From the NCBI GenBank assembly GCA_913045175.1, contig CAJWQG010000004.1, positions 26,986-90,985 on the forward strand: 64,000 nucleotides of DNA. The letters are read 5' to 3'. Below are positions 20,017 through 28,702 of the stretch, piece after piece. The notes beneath the pieces were generated by a model. The model worked only from the letters and a program-made list of their open reading frames with translations, had not been told where the DNA came from and ran no database searches. Both the position numbers and the translations under genes were made by a program. How positions within the stretch are numbered: the stretch's first letter is position 1; every line of letters begins with the position of its first letter. Origin of the DNA: an uncultured Gammaproteobacteria bacterium. Lineage in GTDB: Bacteria; Pseudomonadota; Gammaproteobacteria; Pseudomonadales; Azotimanducaceae.

Positions 20017-21930
20017 ATGACTAACAATGGTAGTGAAGGAGATTTCGATTCGATCCTCGAGGATGAGTCTCTGGATGGTACGCCGGACGATATTGAAACC
20101 CTCGATGTTCTTTCTGAGCGGGAGTCGTTACTCGACAGTGACGACGATGACGAAAAAGAATCCGAGACGTCGAAACTCAAAATCCTGATCAACAAAGGAA
20201 AGGAACAGGGATACCTCACCTACGATCAATTAACGGAAACCCTTCCGAAAAGCATCGAAGAGTCGGACGACTTTGAGAATATCGTGCAGATGTTCGAAGA
20301 GATGGGCATCTCAATATACGAGGTGGCACCTGCGGAAACGGAGATGAAGGAAGGTGGTGAGGAACCCATCAATGTAGATACCGCGCTATCGATTGACGTT
20401 AGCGGAAAGACCATGGACCCGGTGCGCATGTATATGCGTGAAATGGGTACAGTACCTTTACTTACCCGAGAAGGCGAGATCGAGATAGCTAAACGAATCG
20501 AAGAGGGTATTCGTGAAACCATGTCGATACTGGCGCGTTATCCCGATACGGTCGAAAGGGTCCTGGCGGAGTACGACAGGGTCGTTGAAGAAGAGGGCGA
20601 TGTTGGCGTCATCATCAGTGGCTTTCTCGATCCGGAAGATGAAATTCCGGACATGTCGAAGCTCGCGGCAGCTAAGTCCAGCGGAAACTATCAAGCGGAT
20701 GAGGAAGAGGAAGCAAAAGGACCCGATTTGAACCTTGTTCACAAACGATTCAAGGATCTGGGTAAAGCCTATAAAAAGTCTCAAAAGCTGATAGCTAAGG
20801 AAGGCCGTAAGGCTGCGAAAACGAAGAAGGGGCTGGACGAACTGGGGGACGCATTTGGTCTGTTTAAGCTCGTACCGGCTCAGATGGACCCGATTCTGGA
20901 ACTGGTTCGCGCAGACCAACAGAAAATCCGCACTCAGGAAAAGCTGATTCGGGATTTGTGCATCAACAAGTCCAAGATGCCAAGAGATGAGTTCATCAAG
21001 GGCTTCACCAAAAATGAAACGAACGTAGACTGGGTTGATACGCTTATTGCCGAGGGCAAGGACTATTCGGAGCAACTGCAGCGATACCGGGTATCTATTC
21101 GCCATGGTCACAAGACCATCAAGCGCATATCTGATCGTACTGGCGTTGAAATCGATGAGATTAAGGATATCAATCGTCGACTATTTGTAGCGGCAGGTAA
21201 GACGCGTGCTGCGAAGAAAGACATGATTGAGGCCAACTTGAGACTGGTGATTTCGATTGCGAAGAAATACACCAACCGCGGACTTCACTTCCTTGATCTA
21301 ATACAGGAAGGCAACATTGGCCTTATGAAGGCGGTGGATAAGTTTGAATATCGTCGTGGCTTCAAGTTTTCGACCTATGCAACCTGGTGGATTCGACAGG
21401 CTATAACCCGCTCGATTTCAGATCTGGCGCGTACCATTCGTGTACCAGTGCATATGATGGAGACGGTGAACAAACTCAACCGTTTGACTCGCCAACTCAT
21501 TCAGGAACTGGGTAGAAGCCCGACCATCGAGGAGCTCTCCATTAAGATGGATCTGCCGGAAGACAAAGTGCTTAAAGCACTTGATGTCGCCAAGCAGCCT
21601 ATTTCTCTTGAGACTCCTGTAGGAGAGGACGACGATTCGACCATGTGGAATCTTGTCAGTGACACTTCTGTAGAGTCACCGATGGAACACGCGACGGATG
21701 AGGGGCTGAAAGAAACGACCACCAACGTGTTGACAGCGTTGACTGATCGCGAGGCCAAGGTTCTTCGTATGCGGTTCGGTATCGATATGAATACCGATCA
21801 CACGTTGGAGGAAGTAGGTCGTCAATTCTCAGTCACACGAGAGCGTATCAGACAGATCGAGGCCAAGGCACTTCGCAAGTTGCGCAACCCGGCCCGCTCG
21901 GAGCAATTACGTAGCTTTATAGACGGTTGA
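20017..21930 (+). CDS. rpoD: RNA polymerase primary sigma factor (sigma-70)
   Basis: 637 residues. Region 1.1 ([16 protein letters not shown], about residues 60-75) is preceded by a roughly 50-residue acidic extension rich in Asp, Glu and Ser, including [14 protein letters not shown]. Region 1.2 is [18 protein letters not shown]. The non-conserved region is long (about 200-390). Regions 2.3-2.4 are [20 protein letters not shown], and region 4.2 is [21 protein letters not shown]. coli RpoD and its pseudomonad relatives start close to region 1.1, so the acidic leader is unusual. The start ATG 20017 follows GGAG by 10 bp. The stop TGA overlaps a possible TTG start of the next gene. Confidence 0.97.
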   Translation: MTNNGSEGDFDSILEDESLDGTPDDIETLDVLSERESLLDSDDDDEKESETSKLKILINKGKEQGYLTYDQLTETLPKSIEESDDFENIVQMFEEMGISIYEVAPAETEMKEGGEEPINVDTALSIDVSGKTMDPVRMYMREMGTVPLLTREGEIEIAKRIEEGIRETMSILARYPDTVERVLAEYDRVVEEEGDVGVIISGFLDPEDEIPDMSKLAAAKSSGNYQADEEEEAKGPDLNLVHKRFKDLGKAYKKSQKLIAKEGRKAAKTKKGLDELGDAFGLFKLVPAQMDPILELVRADQQKIRTQEKLIRDLCINKSKMPRDEFIKGFTKNETNVDWVDTLIAEGKDYSEQLQRYRVSIRHGHKTIKRISDRTGVEIDEIKDINRRLFVAAGKTRAAKKDMIEANLRLVISIAKKYTNRGLHFLDLIQEGNIGLMKAVDKFEYRRGFKFSTYATWWIRQAITRSISDLARTIRVPVHMMETVNKLNRLTRQLIQELGRSPTIEELSIKMDLPEDKVLKALDVAKQPISLETPVGEDDDSTMWNLVSDTSVESPMEHATDEGLKETTTNVLTALTDREAKVLRMRFGIDMNTDHTLEEVGRQFSVTRERIRQIEAKALRKLRNPARSEQLRSFIDG

Positions 21931-22349
21931 TAGCCGAGTTAACTAGGCAGATATTCACCGGTCGTCCAATCTGGATGACCGGTCTGCTGCTGTTTTGTGC
22001 CTACATGACGTTCATCTATATGCCGTTTGATTTGTTCTATAAACCGGTAGCCGAAGACGAAGAAATTTGGTTTGGCATCACGCTGCATGGCTGGGCGGCC
22101 AAGGCAACCGAGCCGCTGCACTGGGCAATCTATGGTGCTGTTTTCTATGGATTCCTTAAGATGAAACACTGGATGCATCCCTGGGCGGCTTTGTATGTTG
22201 CGCAGGTGGCCATTGCGATGTTTGTCTTTCCCATAGTAAATGACCCCGGCAACCTTGGCTCCGGCCTCATTGCCGGTACCGTGTTCATGCTATTGGGTAT
22301 CGCGCTCTTTAACGCCAAGGACGAGTGGCGTCCACCCCCTGCATCGTGA
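21927..22349 (+). CDS. Small polytopic membrane protein of unknown function
   Basis: About 140 residues from TTG 21927, overlapping the rpoD stop, or 124 from ATG 21975; neither has a clear ribosome site. Four hydrophobic segments are visible: around [49 protein letters not shown] and [18 protein letters not shown] do not recognise a named family. It is on the same strand as rpoD and the two acyl-CoA dehydrogenases that follow after 38 bp. The stretch GRPIW before the first helix favours the longer form. Confidence 0.65.
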   Translation: MIAELTRQIFTGRPIWMTGLLLFCAYMTFIYMPFDLFYKPVAEDEEIWFGITLHGWAAKATEPLHWAIYGAVFYGFLKMKHWMHPWAALYVAQVAIAMFVFPIVNDPGNLGSGLIAGTVFMLLGIALFNAKDEWRPPPAS

Positions 22350-22387
22350 TAGTTTTCCTGTTCTCGCATTGACTGCTGGGAGCGGCG

Positions 22388-23500
22388 ATGAATTTTGAAT
22401 TCTCTGATGAACAAAACCTTTTGCGCGAGCAAGCGCGCGGATTCCTTGGCGATAACTGCGGAACCAAGGTGGTGCGTAACATACTGGAAGGGGATAATTC
22501 CTACGACCAGGATCTTTGGCGGCAGATCGTCGAGATGGGCTGGACCGCCGCGGTCATTCCCGAAGAGTATGACGGGCTTGGCCTGGGTTACCTAGAACTT
22601 TCAGTCATAGCGGAGGAGCTAGGACGGGTATACGCACCAGTGCCCTTCTCGTCATCTGTATATCTTGCCTCTGAGGCGATTCTTGCGGCGGGTAGCGATG
22701 CACAGAAAGAAGCATGGCTACCCAAACTGGCGAGTGGTAATACCATAGGGTGTTTTGCGCTGGTTGAGGGTCCGGGCCAGTCGAGCGAAGCGAACATATC
22801 GGCGAGCGTAGAGGGTGGTACTCTGACGGGCACTAAACTGCCAGTCGCTGATGGTGATATCGCCGATGTCGCTGTTGTTATTGCCAAACAAAATGATTCG
22901 GTCTCAGCGTTTCTGGTCGACTTGACCGCAAGTGGTGTTTCCAGGCAGGCAGTGTCGACGATCGATCCCACCCGATCTCATGCAAAGATTGAATTTTCCG
23001 GTGCGGCTGCAGAACTGCTGGGTGAAGAAGATCAGGGGTGGGCGCTGGTTGAAAAGATTTATGACAGAGCCGCTGTCTTGTTTGCCTGGGAGCAGGTTGG
23101 AGGGGCCGATACATCGCTCGATATGGCGAAAGAATATTCGCTGGGTCGTTTTGCATTTGGTCGACCTATTGCATCCTACCAGGCCATTAAGCACAAACTA
23201 ACAAATGCGTACGTGAAGAACACCCTGGCGAGGGGCAACTGCTATTACGGATCCTGGGCACTGTCTACCAACGCCCCAGAGTTACCGGTCGCGGCGGCGG
23301 CGGCGCGGGTTTCGGCGATCCAGGCCTATCATTTTGCATCCAAGGAAAACATTCAGACCCACGGAGGCATGGGGTTCACCTGGGAGTTTGACTGTCAATT
23401 CCCCTATAGACGTTCCAAGTTGCTGGCGGTAAACATCGGTAGTGAAAGTGCCTGGCAGGAAAAACTAATATCGGCGATCGAGAACGAGCGAGCGGCCTAA
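22388..23500 (+). CDS. Acyl-CoA dehydrogenase (first of a pair)
   Basis: 370 residues with the three-part acyl-CoA dehydrogenase fold. The N-terminal helical domain begins MNFEFSDEQNLLREQARGFL, and MGWTAAVIPEEYDGLGLGYL follows. The middle beta domain has IGCFALVEGPGQSSEANI. The C-terminal helices have FGRPIASYQAIKHKLTNAYV and ENIQTHGGMGFTWEFDCQF. The enzyme oxidises acyl-CoA thioesters to enoyl-CoAs with FAD. The next gene, 10 bp on, encodes a second, different member. Adjacent unlike pairs commonly form alpha2beta2 enzymes acting on steroid or other bulky side chains, which is a reasonable guess here. Confidence 0.88.
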   Translation: MNFEFSDEQNLLREQARGFLGDNCGTKVVRNILEGDNSYDQDLWRQIVEMGWTAAVIPEEYDGLGLGYLELSVIAEELGRVYAPVPFSSSVYLASEAILAAGSDAQKEAWLPKLASGNTIGCFALVEGPGQSSEANISASVEGGTLTGTKLPVADGDIADVAVVIAKQNDSVSAFLVDLTASGVSRQAVSTIDPTRSHAKIEFSGAAAELLGEEDQGWALVEKIYDRAAVLFAWEQVGGADTSLDMAKEYSLGRFAFGRPIASYQAIKHKLTNAYVKNTLARGNCYYGSWALSTNAPELPVAAAAARVSAIQAYHFASKENIQTHGGMGFTWEFDCQFPYRRSKLLAVNIGSESAWQEKLISAIENERAA

Positions 23501-23510
23501 GGAGACGACG

Positions 23511-24719
23511 ATGGATTTTAGTGACACAAAAGAAGAGGCTGCTTTCCGTAAGGAAGCGAATGACTGGCTTGGCGCAAACGTTCCATCAGAAGAGGAACTG
23601 GAAGCCCTTGACGATAAAGGGCGGGCCAAATTTTGGCAGAAGAAAAAATTTGATGCGGGATGGGCCTGCCTGAGGTGGCCAAAAGAATTTGGTGGACGCG
23701 ATGCTTCCGCGATAGAAAATGTAATCTGGGGACAGGAGGAGGCCCAGTTCACAACTCCCGATAGTAGTATGTTCCAGATAGGGCAGGGCATGTGCGGGCC
23801 AACCATGATGGCCTGGGCAACCGAGGAGCAGAACAAGCTGTACATGCCTTCGCTAGCCAGTGGCGAAGAAGTATGGTGTCAGCTTTTTAGCGAACCGGCT
23901 GGTGGCTCTGATCTGGCTGCGCTGCGAACTCGAGCAGAGAGAGATGGTGACGACTGGATCATCAATGGTCAGAAGATATGGACTTCGGGCGCTCATTTTT
24001 CAGACTACGCGATTATCGTGCTTCGTACGGACCCATTGGTGCCGAAACATCAGGGGCTGTCTTATTTTTTCCTTTCCATGAAGACTCCCGGTATCGAAGT
24101 GAAACCAATCAAGCAAATATCGGGCGCCTCAAACTTTAACGAGGTGTATTTTACCGATGTGCGCGTATCCGATGCGCAGCGCCTGGGTGCGGTCGGCCAG
24201 GGCTGGCAGGTTGCGCTAACGACCTTGATGAATGAACGGGCGTCCATCGGCGCTGGCGGCGGTATTGGGTTTGATGCCGTGTTTGCACTGGCACAGAAGG
24301 TGAATATGGATGATAGACCTGCCATCGAGGATGCGGGCGTCAGGCGTAAGCTCGCTGATTGGTATGTCCAAGAAGCCGGCTTGAAGTACACCGGTTACCG
24401 GACGTTGTCAGCACTTTCTCGGGGTGATCTGCCGGGACCGGAAAACTCCATAGGTAAACTGGTTGGTGCACCGAAGACCCAGGACATGGCTTCCTTTGCG
24501 ATTGATCTACTGGAAGGCATGGGTGTGATCGCTGATTCCGAATTGTCCGATTTGGCAAACAAGTTTCAGCATGCCTACATGAATTCACCAGGGTTAAGGA
24601 TCGCCGGTGGCACCGATGAGGTAATGGCTAACATCATTGCCGAGCGTGTACTGGGAATGCCGCAGGATGTGCGGGTAGATAAGGGGATACCGTTCAACGA
24701 GGTACCAACGTCAGATTGA
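23511..24719 (+). CDS. Acyl-CoA dehydrogenase (second of a pair)
   Basis: 402 residues, preceded by GGAGACGACG ribosome site. Conserved blocks are FDAGWACLRWPKEFGGRDA, the FAD-contact stretch CQLFSEPAGGSDLAALRTRA, the Trp loop INGQKIWTSGAHFSDYAI, and the C-terminal GGTDEVMANIIAERVLGMP. In the mitochondrial-type enzymes the catalytic Glu sits just before GT in this last motif; here the residue is Gly, so the base must come from elsewhere or from the partner subunit. The gene follows the first dehydrogenase by 10 bp and is convergent with aceA, separated by two hairpins. Confidence 0.88.
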   Translation: MDFSDTKEEAAFRKEANDWLGANVPSEEELEALDDKGRAKFWQKKKFDAGWACLRWPKEFGGRDASAIENVIWGQEEAQFTTPDSSMFQIGQGMCGPTMMAWATEEQNKLYMPSLASGEEVWCQLFSEPAGGSDLAALRTRAERDGDDWIINGQKIWTSGAHFSDYAIIVLRTDPLVPKHQGLSYFFLSMKTPGIEVKPIKQISGASNFNEVYFTDVRVSDAQRLGAVGQGWQVALTTLMNERASIGAGGGIGFDAVFALAQKVNMDDRPAIEDAGVRRKLADWYVQEAGLKYTGYRTLSALSRGDLPGPENSIGKLVGAPKTQDMASFAIDLLEGMGVIADSELSDLANKFQHAYMNSPGLRIAGGTDEVMANIIAERVLGMPQDVRVDKGIPFNEVPTSD

Positions 24720-24732
24720 CCCAAGGGTCAAG

Positions 24733-24792
24733 GGCCACAAGGTGGCCGTTGGCCCGAATGGGTCATCCTGAGGGACGAAAGTCCCTCAGGAT
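24733..24792. repeat. Two adjacent palindromes, REP-like
   Basis: The first palindrome is GGCCAC-aag-GTGGCC (24733-24747). The second has perfect 11-bp arms, ATCCTGAGGGA (24765-24775) and TCCCTCAGGAT (24782-24792), around a 6-base loop. There is no T-tract after either, so they are not standard terminators. The ATCCTGAGG...CCTCAGGAT form resembles dispersed extragenic palindromes known in many bacteria. They sit between two convergent genes, where such repeats are common and can block read-through in both directions. Confidence 0.6.
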
Positions 24793-24846
24793 CTCGCAAG
24801 TGATTCTCCGATCTTCTAAAAGCTCGGCACTTAACTCAGAACTAAC

Positions 24847-26451
24847 TCAGAACTGATTCATCGTATTGTCACGACCACCAGCGAGCAGTGCGTTGTCACC
24901 AGAGAAGTACTCCTTGTGATCATCGCCGATGTTAGAACCAGCCATATCCTGGTGCTTAACCGACGACATATCACGACGAATCTCCTGTCGTTGAACATCG
25001 CGTACATAAGCCAGCATGCCCAGGTCACCAAAGTAGCCTTCTGACAATACGTCAGTACCAAGCGCAGTTTCGTGGTAGGTAGGCAAAGTAATCAGGTGGT
25101 GGAAGATTCCTGCTTCACGGGAAGCGTCTTCCTGGAATTTCTGAATCAAGGCGTCCGCTTCTGCAGCCAATTCGGAGTCATCGAACTTGGCATCCATCAG
25201 CCCTTTTTCGACCTCGGCAGGATCCGGATACGCGGATACGTCCTTTCCGGCATCTACCCATTCGGCGTATACCTGCTCGCGGAATGCCAGTGTCCAGTTG
25301 AAGGAAGGCGAGTTGTTATATACCAACTTGGCGTTGGGAACGTAGGTTCGCACCTCGTTCACCATCTCCGCGATCTGCTTAACGTTGGGTCTTTCAGTCT
25401 CGATCCATATAAGGTCAGCGCCGTGGGTCAGACTGGTGACACAGTCAAGAATGACTCGATCGAAGCCGGTGTTTTCCCGGAAGGAATAGAGTCCGTTATC
25501 CAGGCGTGTTGGTTTTACCAACTTACCTTTCTGGTGGATAGCGATGTCGTTTTCCTGCAACGATTTCAGATCCGTGATCTCTTCCGTCTCCAGGAAGTCG
25601 TTGTATTGACTGGCAAGATCGCCCTGCTCCCGTGATACCGGGACCTTTTGCGTCAGGGTGGCACCCAGGGAATCAGTTCGTGCAACAATAATTCCGTTCT
25701 CAACGCCGAGTTCCATAAACGCGTAGCGTATTGCGTTGATCTTGGACAGAAAGTCTTCGTGTGGCACCGTGACTTTACCCGCTTGGTGTCCACACTGCTT
25801 TGCGTCCGATACCTGGTTCTCCACCTGAATCCCACAGGCTCCCGCTTCAATCATTTTCTTGGCGAGCAGGTAGGTTGCTTCTTCATTACCAAAACCCGCG
25901 TCGATGTCTGCGATCATTGGTACAACATGCGTTTCGTAATTGTCGATTTTTTCTATTACCGCATCGACGTCGCCACCATTTTCGCGTGCCTCATCTAGCT
26001 CGATGAATATGTGACGTAGTTCTCGTGCGTCGGTCTGTTTAAGGAACGTGTAGATCTCGTTGACCAAATCAGGCACAGATGTTTTTTCATGCATGCTCTG
26101 GTCTGGCAGAGGACCGAACTGGGAACGCAGCGCGGCGACCATCCATCCGCTCAGGTAAATGTACGACTTGTCCATCGTACCTCTGTGCTTTTTCACTGAT
26201 ATGGCAAGCTGTTGAGCGGTAAACCCGTGCCAGCAACCCAGTGACTGAGTATAGGTCCCGGAGTCTGCGTCGTAGTCCGCCATGTCCTTGCGCATGATGT
26301 CCGCCGTGTAACGGGCTATATCGAGCCCTGTCTTGAAACGGTTTTGTAACCGCATCCGGGCAATGTACTCGGCGTTAATGCCTTTCCAGGTTTCCGCGTT
26401 GCAGCTGCGTACGGCCTCGGCCGCTTGGACCTCTTCGAGATAAGCAGACAT
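24847..26451 (-). CDS. aceA: Isocitrate lyase
   Basis: AceA cleaves isocitrate to glyoxylate and succinate, the entry to the glyoxylate shunt, allowing growth on acetate and fatty acids. From ATG 26451 (MSAYLEEVQAAEAVRSC; ribosome site TAGGAGA 8-9 bp upstream) the protein has 534 residues. This is the long pseudomonad class, not the 434-residue E. coli class. The substrate loop is VPMIADIDAGFGNEEATYLLA and the catalytic Cys is in SDAKQCGHQAGKVTVPHEDF. WIETERPNV and YNNSPSFNWT are other conserved blocks. It fits a fatty-acid-degrading lifestyle together with the dehydrogenases next door. Malate synthase is not in the window. Confidence 0.97.
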   Translation of the reverse strand: MSAYLEEVQAAEAVRSCNAETWKGINAEYIARMRLQNRFKTGLDIARYTADIMRKDMADYDADSGTYTQSLGCWHGFTAQQLAISVKKHRGTMDKSYIYLSGWMVAALRSQFGPLPDQSMHEKTSVPDLVNEIYTFLKQTDARELRHIFIELDEARENGGDVDAVIEKIDNYETHVVPMIADIDAGFGNEEATYLLAKKMIEAGACGIQVENQVSDAKQCGHQAGKVTVPHEDFLSKINAIRYAFMELGVENGIIVARTDSLGATLTQKVPVSREQGDLASQYNDFLETEEITDLKSLQENDIAIHQKGKLVKPTRLDNGLYSFRENTGFDRVILDCVTSLTHGADLIWIETERPNVKQIAEMVNEVRTYVPNAKLVYNNSPSFNWTLAFREQVYAEWVDAGKDVSAYPDPAEVEKGLMDAKFDDSELAAEADALIQKFQEDASREAGIFHHLITLPTYHETALGTDVLSEGYFGDLGMLAYVRDVQRQEIRRDMSSVKHQDMAGSNIGDDHKEYFSGDNALLAGGRDNTMNQF

Positions 26452-26535
26452 GGTGAAGTTTCTCCTAATTACTGATGTAACGTTGCTAATGTGAGCGCGC
26501 AATGTACCAGTGAAGTAGGAATACGATAATGGAAT

Positions 26536-26560
26536 AATTGGATACTAATATATTCCAATT
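26536..26560. promoter_or_regulatory. Palindrome upstream of aceA
   Basis: Perfect 7-bp arms AATTGGA (26536-26542) and TCCAATT (26554-26560) are separated by 11 AT-rich bases. It lies 85-109 bp before the aceA start and just after the cbpA stop. The spacing of about two helical turns suits a dimeric regulator, so this is an operator candidate for aceA. Without a T-run it is a poor terminator. Confidence 0.35.
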
Positions 26561-26562
26561 GC

Positions 26563-27393
26563 TCAAGTATTAAATTCTGATCGCAATTGCTCGAAGGCCT
26601 GTCGATGTTTGTCGCTATCAATTCGTGGGTTGACGATTTTTAACTCGACGAATTGGTCGCCGTTTCCTAGTCCTCGACCCTTGAGTCTTAGCCTTCGACC
26701 AGTCTGACTATTTTCTGGAACTTTAAGATTAACCGGGCCACCCAGGGTTGGGATTTCGACACTAGCACCAAGTGCCGCTTGCCATGGCGTGACTTCCAGC
26801 ATGAAGCAAATATCTTTGCCGTCGGTGGTGAACCGGGAGTGGGGGGCAAAGGTTATCTGCAGGTATAGGTCACTGGGTTGACCGTCGGGAACGGTTTCAC
26901 CCTGTCCTGCGAGACGAAGTTTCTGTCCTTCGCGGATACTCTTTGGAATGCTGACGTTTATTGTTTTCTCGCTATCCCTGTTTTGATAGCGCAGCTGCCG
27001 TGAACCTCCGTTGTAGGCTTCTTCCAGGGTGATTTGTAGGGTGTGGTGCACATCCTGGGGTTGATGGCCATGGAAGTCGCCGAATCCATCGAAGGGGTGT
27101 CCGAAGATCGAATTTAAGAGATCATCGAAACTAACGTTCGGGTCGCTGTGAAAATGTTGACCTTCGCCGCGGACGTAAGCTCGCAGCTGGTCGTACTCAG
27201 CGCGCTTGTCCTCGTTTTTTAGGTTGTCGTAGGCGTCGCTAACGTCCTGAAATTTTGCCTGAGCATCAGGTTCCTTACTGACGTCTGGATGGTATCTCCG
27301 GGCCAGCTTCTTATAGGCGCGCTTGATCTCCTCGGCGCTTGCCGAGGGTTTTACGCCAAGAATGTCGTGGTAGTCCTTAAATTCCACAGTCAT
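26563..27393 (-). CDS. cbpA: DnaJ-class co-chaperone, CbpA-like
   Basis: 276 residues from ATG 27393 (MTVEFKDYHDILGVKPSASA); a longer form from 27450 has an atypical leader. The J domain occupies residues 1-70 with the HPD motif in RRYHPDVSKEP that stimulates DnaK ATPase. A Gly/Phe-rich linker with FGHPFDGFGDFHG follows, then the C-terminal substrate-binding domain (VHHTLQITLEEAYNGG ... LRLKGRGLGNGDQFVELKI). It lacks the zinc-finger of DnaJ itself, so it is a type II protein like CbpA. The usual CbpM partner gene is not visible next to it. The next 236 bp (27394-27629), up to the divergent MOSC gene, show nothing further. Confidence 0.9.
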   Translation of the reverse strand: MTVEFKDYHDILGVKPSASAEEIKRAYKKLARRYHPDVSKEPDAQAKFQDVSDAYDNLKNEDKRAEYDQLRAYVRGEGQHFHSDPNVSFDDLLNSIFGHPFDGFGDFHGHQPQDVHHTLQITLEEAYNGGSRQLRYQNRDSEKTINVSIPKSIREGQKLRLAGQGETVPDGQPSDLYLQITFAPHSRFTTDGKDICFMLEVTPWQAALGASVEIPTLGGPVNLKVPENSQTGRRLRLKGRGLGNGDQFVELKIVNPRIDSDKHRQAFEQLRSEFNT

Positions 27394-27629
27394 ATCTGCA
27401 TGTTTCACTAGCCTACTAGTGATATATCGGGTCGACCTACTGTTTCTCAAGAGACTTAATGGGAAGATATTTCGGGACGGGGACGATGCTTAGGGTATGT
27501 GATCTACGCCTAGCAGGGTACCCTGGTACATTGCGAGATAATCGTGGGCCGAAATATCAAGGTCAACAATTAGTATTGGCATGGTAAAGATAACTATACC
27601 GAAGATTGGACTGTGTCTAGGAACATAGA

Positions 27630-28268
27630 ATGCATATTGTTAGTGTAAATGTGGGCAAGAAGACGGGGATACCTCGTCTTGGCGGTGGGAACGTTACGAC
27701 CGGCATTAATAAGCAGCCTGTGAGTACGACGGTGGATGTTGACGAGCTCGGTCTATCGGATGACGATGTGCGTAATACAGTTCATCACGGTGGTCCCGAT
27801 CAGGCCGTGTATTTATATCGTCAGGAGGACTATGACTATTGGAGCCAGATGCTTGAACGAGAGATTGTGCCCGGTATGTTTGGCGTAAATCTTACGGTGA
27901 CCGGTTTGCCGGATCCTTTCCTGGCGGTGGGTGATGCAATCATTTTCCCGGATCTGCGGCTTCAGGTGACCGCTCCGCGTATTCCCTGTAATACGCTCGC
28001 GGCAAAAATGGGAGACAAGTTGTTTCCGAAAAAGTTTATTGGTGCCGCGTTACTAGGTATCTACTGCAGTGTGCTGCAACCTGGATCGATCACCGTGGGA
28101 GATACCTTTACCGTTGAAGAATACGAAGGTGACCGCATCACCACCGTGGAATTTTTCAGGGACTGGCTGGGGAAGATGAGTGCTGATGACATTAAACGCT
28201 ACCTCGCTGTCCCTATTGATATTCGGACTCGTACCAAGTTGCTCGAAAGGCAGAGAAAATCTGATTGA
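27630..28268 (+). CDS. MOSC-domain protein, YiiM-like
   Basis: 212 residues with the MOSC fold that binds molybdenum cofactor or reduces N-hydroxylated compounds. The block DDVRNTVHHGGPDQAVYLYR (residues about 48-68) and the catalytic Cys in APRIPCNTLAAKM match the YiiM group. The C-terminus carries the 3-alpha tail (EEYEGDRITTVEFFRDWL). In E. coli YiiM detoxifies 6-hydroxylaminopurine; the same role is a guess. It is 59 bp upstream of the VOC protein gene. Confidence 0.85.
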   Translation: MHIVSVNVGKKTGIPRLGGGNVTTGINKQPVSTTVDVDELGLSDDDVRNTVHHGGPDQAVYLYRQEDYDYWSQMLEREIVPGMFGVNLTVTGLPDPFLAVGDAIIFPDLRLQVTAPRIPCNTLAAKMGDKLFPKKFIGAALLGIYCSVLQPGSITVGDTFTVEEYEGDRITTVEFFRDWLGKMSADDIKRYLAVPIDIRTRTKLLERQRKSD

Positions 28269-28327
28269 GTCGCTGGCCTCAAAGAACTACGCTTTCTAGT
28301 CTCGGCACTTATTAAAGGAGGTTTAGC

Positions 28328-28702
28328 ATGTCAGAAGACAAGCGACCCGACGTGTGGATTGGTCACGTTCGCATGACGACCCCATCACTTGAAGCGAGTG
28401 AGACATTCATGAAGGAAATTGGACTAAGGTCAATATTCCGGGGTGACGAGATTGCAGTGATGGAGTTGCGGGGTGGTACTCATATAGTGCTAGCCCAGGA
28501 CGAAGGTGGCAAACCTGACAAAACGTCCTTTGACTTTATGGTGGAGGACTTGGACGCAACACATGCACAGTACGTGGAGAGAGGGTATTCGGTCAGCGAT
28601 ATTGAGGAGGGCCGAATCCACAGTTCCTTTGTGGTGACTGAGCCTGGGGGTAACCAGATTGTGGTGAATTCTTCACACGTGCCTGATCACAGCCTGGTCT
28701 AG
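28328..28702 (+). CDS. VOC (glyoxalase/bleomycin resistance) superfamily protein
   Basis: A single-domain VOC protein of 124 residues. It starts at ATG 28328 after an AAAGGAGG ribosome site. The opening HVRMTTPSLEASETFMKEIGL, the central ELRGGTHIVLAQDEGG and C-terminal VTEPGGNQIVVNSSHV are typical of the beta-alpha-beta-beta-beta module, and likely metal ligands are His, His and Glu in these strands. The substrate is unknown. It overlaps the convergent GMC oxidoreductase by four bases. Confidence 0.8.
   Translation: MSEDKRPDVWIGHVRMTTPSLEASETFMKEIGLRSIFRGDEIAVMELRGGTHIVLAQDEGGKPDKTSFDFMVEDLDATHAQYVERGYSVSDIEEGRIHSSFVVTEPGGNQIVVNSSHVPDHSLV

Noticed and set aside
25072..25998. Long plus-strand frames opposite isocitrate lyase
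   Set aside because: Isocitrate lyase is unmistakable on the other strand; these are composition-driven shadow frames.
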